Below, in pieces: positions 5,335 to 6,628 of a stretch of 6,628 nt of DNA. The DNA lies in the NCBI GenBank assembly GCA_005888675.1, contig VBBA01000352.1:1-6628 (forward strand), read 5' to 3'. Source of the stretch: Candidatus Bathyarchaeota archaeon (GTDB lineage: Archaea; Thermoproteota; Bathyarchaeia; 40CM-2-53-6). The notes under the pieces were generated by a model. That model was not told the DNA's origin and ran no database searches. It was given only the letters and a program-made list of their open reading frames with translations. The position numbers and the translations under genes were made by a program. Numbering within the stretch: the first letter of the stretch is position 1; every line of letters begins with the position of its first letter.

Positions 5335-6628
5335 ATGCCGAGACGGATCGTCATAGTGGGTTGCGGGGTATCCGGAACTACTGCTGCCTTTCATGCCCGT
5401 AAGACTGATCGCACTGGCGAGATAGTATTGGTCGGTGAAGAAAGCGTGGCCGAATATTCCCGCTGCGGGCTGCCCTACGCCTTTAGCGGAGTCGTGGAGA
5501 GCCTGAAAGCGCTTGTTGGATACGACCAGTCCTTCTACGAGAACACGAACCGGATTGACCTTCGTCTGGGGTCTAAGGTGACGGGGATCGATCCCAAGTC
5601 GCGGAAAGTCGAGATCCGAAATCTAGCATCCAGACAGAACATGACTCTTGGATACGATTCCTTGATTCTCACGACGGGTGCGAGCCCCGGAACCCTTTCA
5701 GTCCCAGGAGCGAATCTCAAAGGCGTCTTCACAATAAGAACGATCAACGATATTGAGCAATTGGCTAAGCATCTTGAAACAGAGCGGGCGAAAGCTGTCG
5801 CAATAATCGGTGCAGGTCTGACCGGTTCAGAAATGGCAGAGGCACTGATTAACAAGGGGATACATCCGATTCAGGCCGAAATTGTCCCAGAGATCTTGCC
5901 GGTTATTCTGGATCCTGATATGGCCTTGATAGTCCGAGAACGCGCCGAGAAACACGGGGTTGAGTATCATCTCAATTCGAGTCTTGACGAGATCACCGGC
6001 AAGGAAGGGCGGGTGACGGGGGTCAAGATTGCCGGCGAGAAATATGATGTTGACGCTGTCATCATGGCCGTAAGAGTTCGTCCCAACACCGAATTAGCGA
6101 AACAAGCAGGCATACAGCTAGGCGAATCAAGTGGTATTAGAACGGATGATCGGATGGAAACCTCAGCACGGAACGTGTATGCTGCCGGCGACTGTGTCGA
6201 GACATATGATAGGATAACGAAGCGTCACGTCTTTTTCCAACTTGCAACGACCGCGGTCCGACAAGCCATGGTTGCAGGCATTAACGCAGCAGGCGGAGAC
6301 ACAAGATATCCAGGATCAACAGGGGTAGCGACGGTGAAACTATTCGGATTGGAGGTGGCCGCACTTGGACCAACGACAGCTCTTGCAGAGAAGATAGGAA
6401 TCCATCCCGTCTCGGTCAGAATCACCGGTTCAACGAGGCTCCATTACTATCCGGGGGGAAAAGAGTTGACGGTAAAACTGTCCGCTCATTCTGAGGACGG
6501 ACGACTGATCGGAGCACAGTTGATCGGAGAGGAGGGAGCTACGTTAAGGGCGAACTTTGCCTCAATGGCTGCTCACTTGGGGCTAACGGTTGAAGAATTC
6601 GCGGGCATCGAGACGTGTTATTCGCCAC
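5335..6628 (+). CDS. FAD-dependent pyridine nucleotide-disulfide oxidoreductase (CoA-disulfide reductase/NADH oxidase family), partial at the C-terminus
   Basis: Cytosolic flavoprotein likely using NAD(P)H to reduce CoA disulfide, another low-molecular-weight disulfide or polysulfide, or O2. I translated 431 codons from the ATG at 5335 to the right edge; family members are about 440-450 residues, so only the last few are missing. Seen: the N-terminal FAD fold GCGVSG (9-14); the single redox cysteine C44 in SRCGLPY, as in CoA-disulfide reductase and Nox rather than the CxxxxC of classical disulfide reductases; the NAD(P)H fold GAGLTG (159-164); the second FAD motif AAGDC (283-287); and a dimerisation domain from about 325. 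Tyrosines Y371/Y372 and Y429 lie where CoA-disulfide reductases have their catalytic tyrosines. The ATG is the only start codon after the in-frame TAG at 5263-5265 that keeps the FAD fold; no usable ribosome binding site precedes it, so a leaderless transcript is possible. Substrate is unresolved. It is divergent from the aldolase-oxidase cluster. Confidence 0.9.
   Translation, partial: MPRRIVIVGCGVSGTTAAFHARKTDRTGEIVLVGEESVAEYSRCGLPYAFSGVVESLKALVGYDQSFYENTNRIDLRLGSKVTGIDPKSRKVEIRNLASRQNMTLGYDSLILTTGASPGTLSVPGANLKGVFTIRTINDIEQLAKHLETERAKAVAIIGAGLTGSEMAEALINKGIHPIQAEIVPEILPVILDPDMALIVRERAEKHGVEYHLNSSLDEITGKEGRVTGVKIAGEKYDVDAVIMAVRVRPNTELAKQAGIQLGESSGIRTDDRMETSARNVYAAGDCVETYDRITKRHVFFQLATTAVRQAMVAGINAAGGDTRYPGSTGVATVKLFGLEVAALGPTTALAEKIGIHPVSVRITGSTRLHYYPGGKELTVKLSAHSEDGRLIGAQLIGEEGATLRANFASMAAHLGLTVEEFAGIETCYSP

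Noticed and set aside
5315..5356. Tiny open frame (13 codons) starting directly after GGAGG at 5310-5314
   Set aside because: The GGAGG touches its ATG with no spacing and the frame overlaps the flavoprotein start. There is no support for a leader peptide.
5535..5855. Minus-strand frames at 5535-5855 and 6225-6425
   Set aside because: They are antisense to the flavoprotein, whose FAD and NAD(P)H motifs occupy the plus strand without interruption.

Overview
The window most likely comes from an archaeon. The evidence is a short archaeal-type triosephosphate isomerase, a DhnA-type class I fructose-bisphosphate aldolase, a four-helix compact haem A synthase of the kind described from Aeropyrum, and frequent TTG starts. 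An aa3-type haem-copper oxidase shows it respires aerobically. GC is moderate, roughly half, and the proteins lack the acidic bias of haloarchaea. A member of the Thermoproteota (for example a Nitrososphaeria relative) fits, but the sequence alone does not settle the lineage.

Almost all of the window is coding. Six genes lie head to tail on the minus strand, read from right to left: class I aldolase (5208-4432), class I fructose-1,6-bisphosphatase (4410-3487), triosephosphate isomerase (3464-2754), compact haem A synthase CtaA (2689-2228), cytochrome c oxidase subunit II (2145-1468) and subunit I (1463 to the left edge, still open). Gaps are 21, 22, 64, 82 and 4 bases. A 126-base divergent intergenic region (5209-5334) with two hairpins separates this cluster from a plus-strand flavoprotein of the CoA-disulfide reductase/NADH oxidase family (5335 to the right edge, still open). 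There is no gene-free stretch over 300 bases, and I see no RNA genes, mobile elements or CRISPR repeats.

The first three genes supply the whole route from glyceraldehyde 3-phosphate to fructose 6-phosphate: isomerase, aldolase, then the irreversible phosphatase. The next three build a terminal oxidase: the haem A maker, the CuA subunit and the catalytic subunit. If co-transcribed, the cluster would tie a gluconeogenic module to aerobic respiration.

The most notable sequence-level points are in the oxidase. Subunit I keeps every haem/CuB ligand and the D-channel, but lacks the conserved Ser, Thr and Lys of the K proton channel and the His-Asp pair of the Mg site. Both subunits also carry extra cysteine pairs in segments predicted to face outside. 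I found no clear evidence of a wholly new system; these are unusual variants of known families in an uncommon arrangement.
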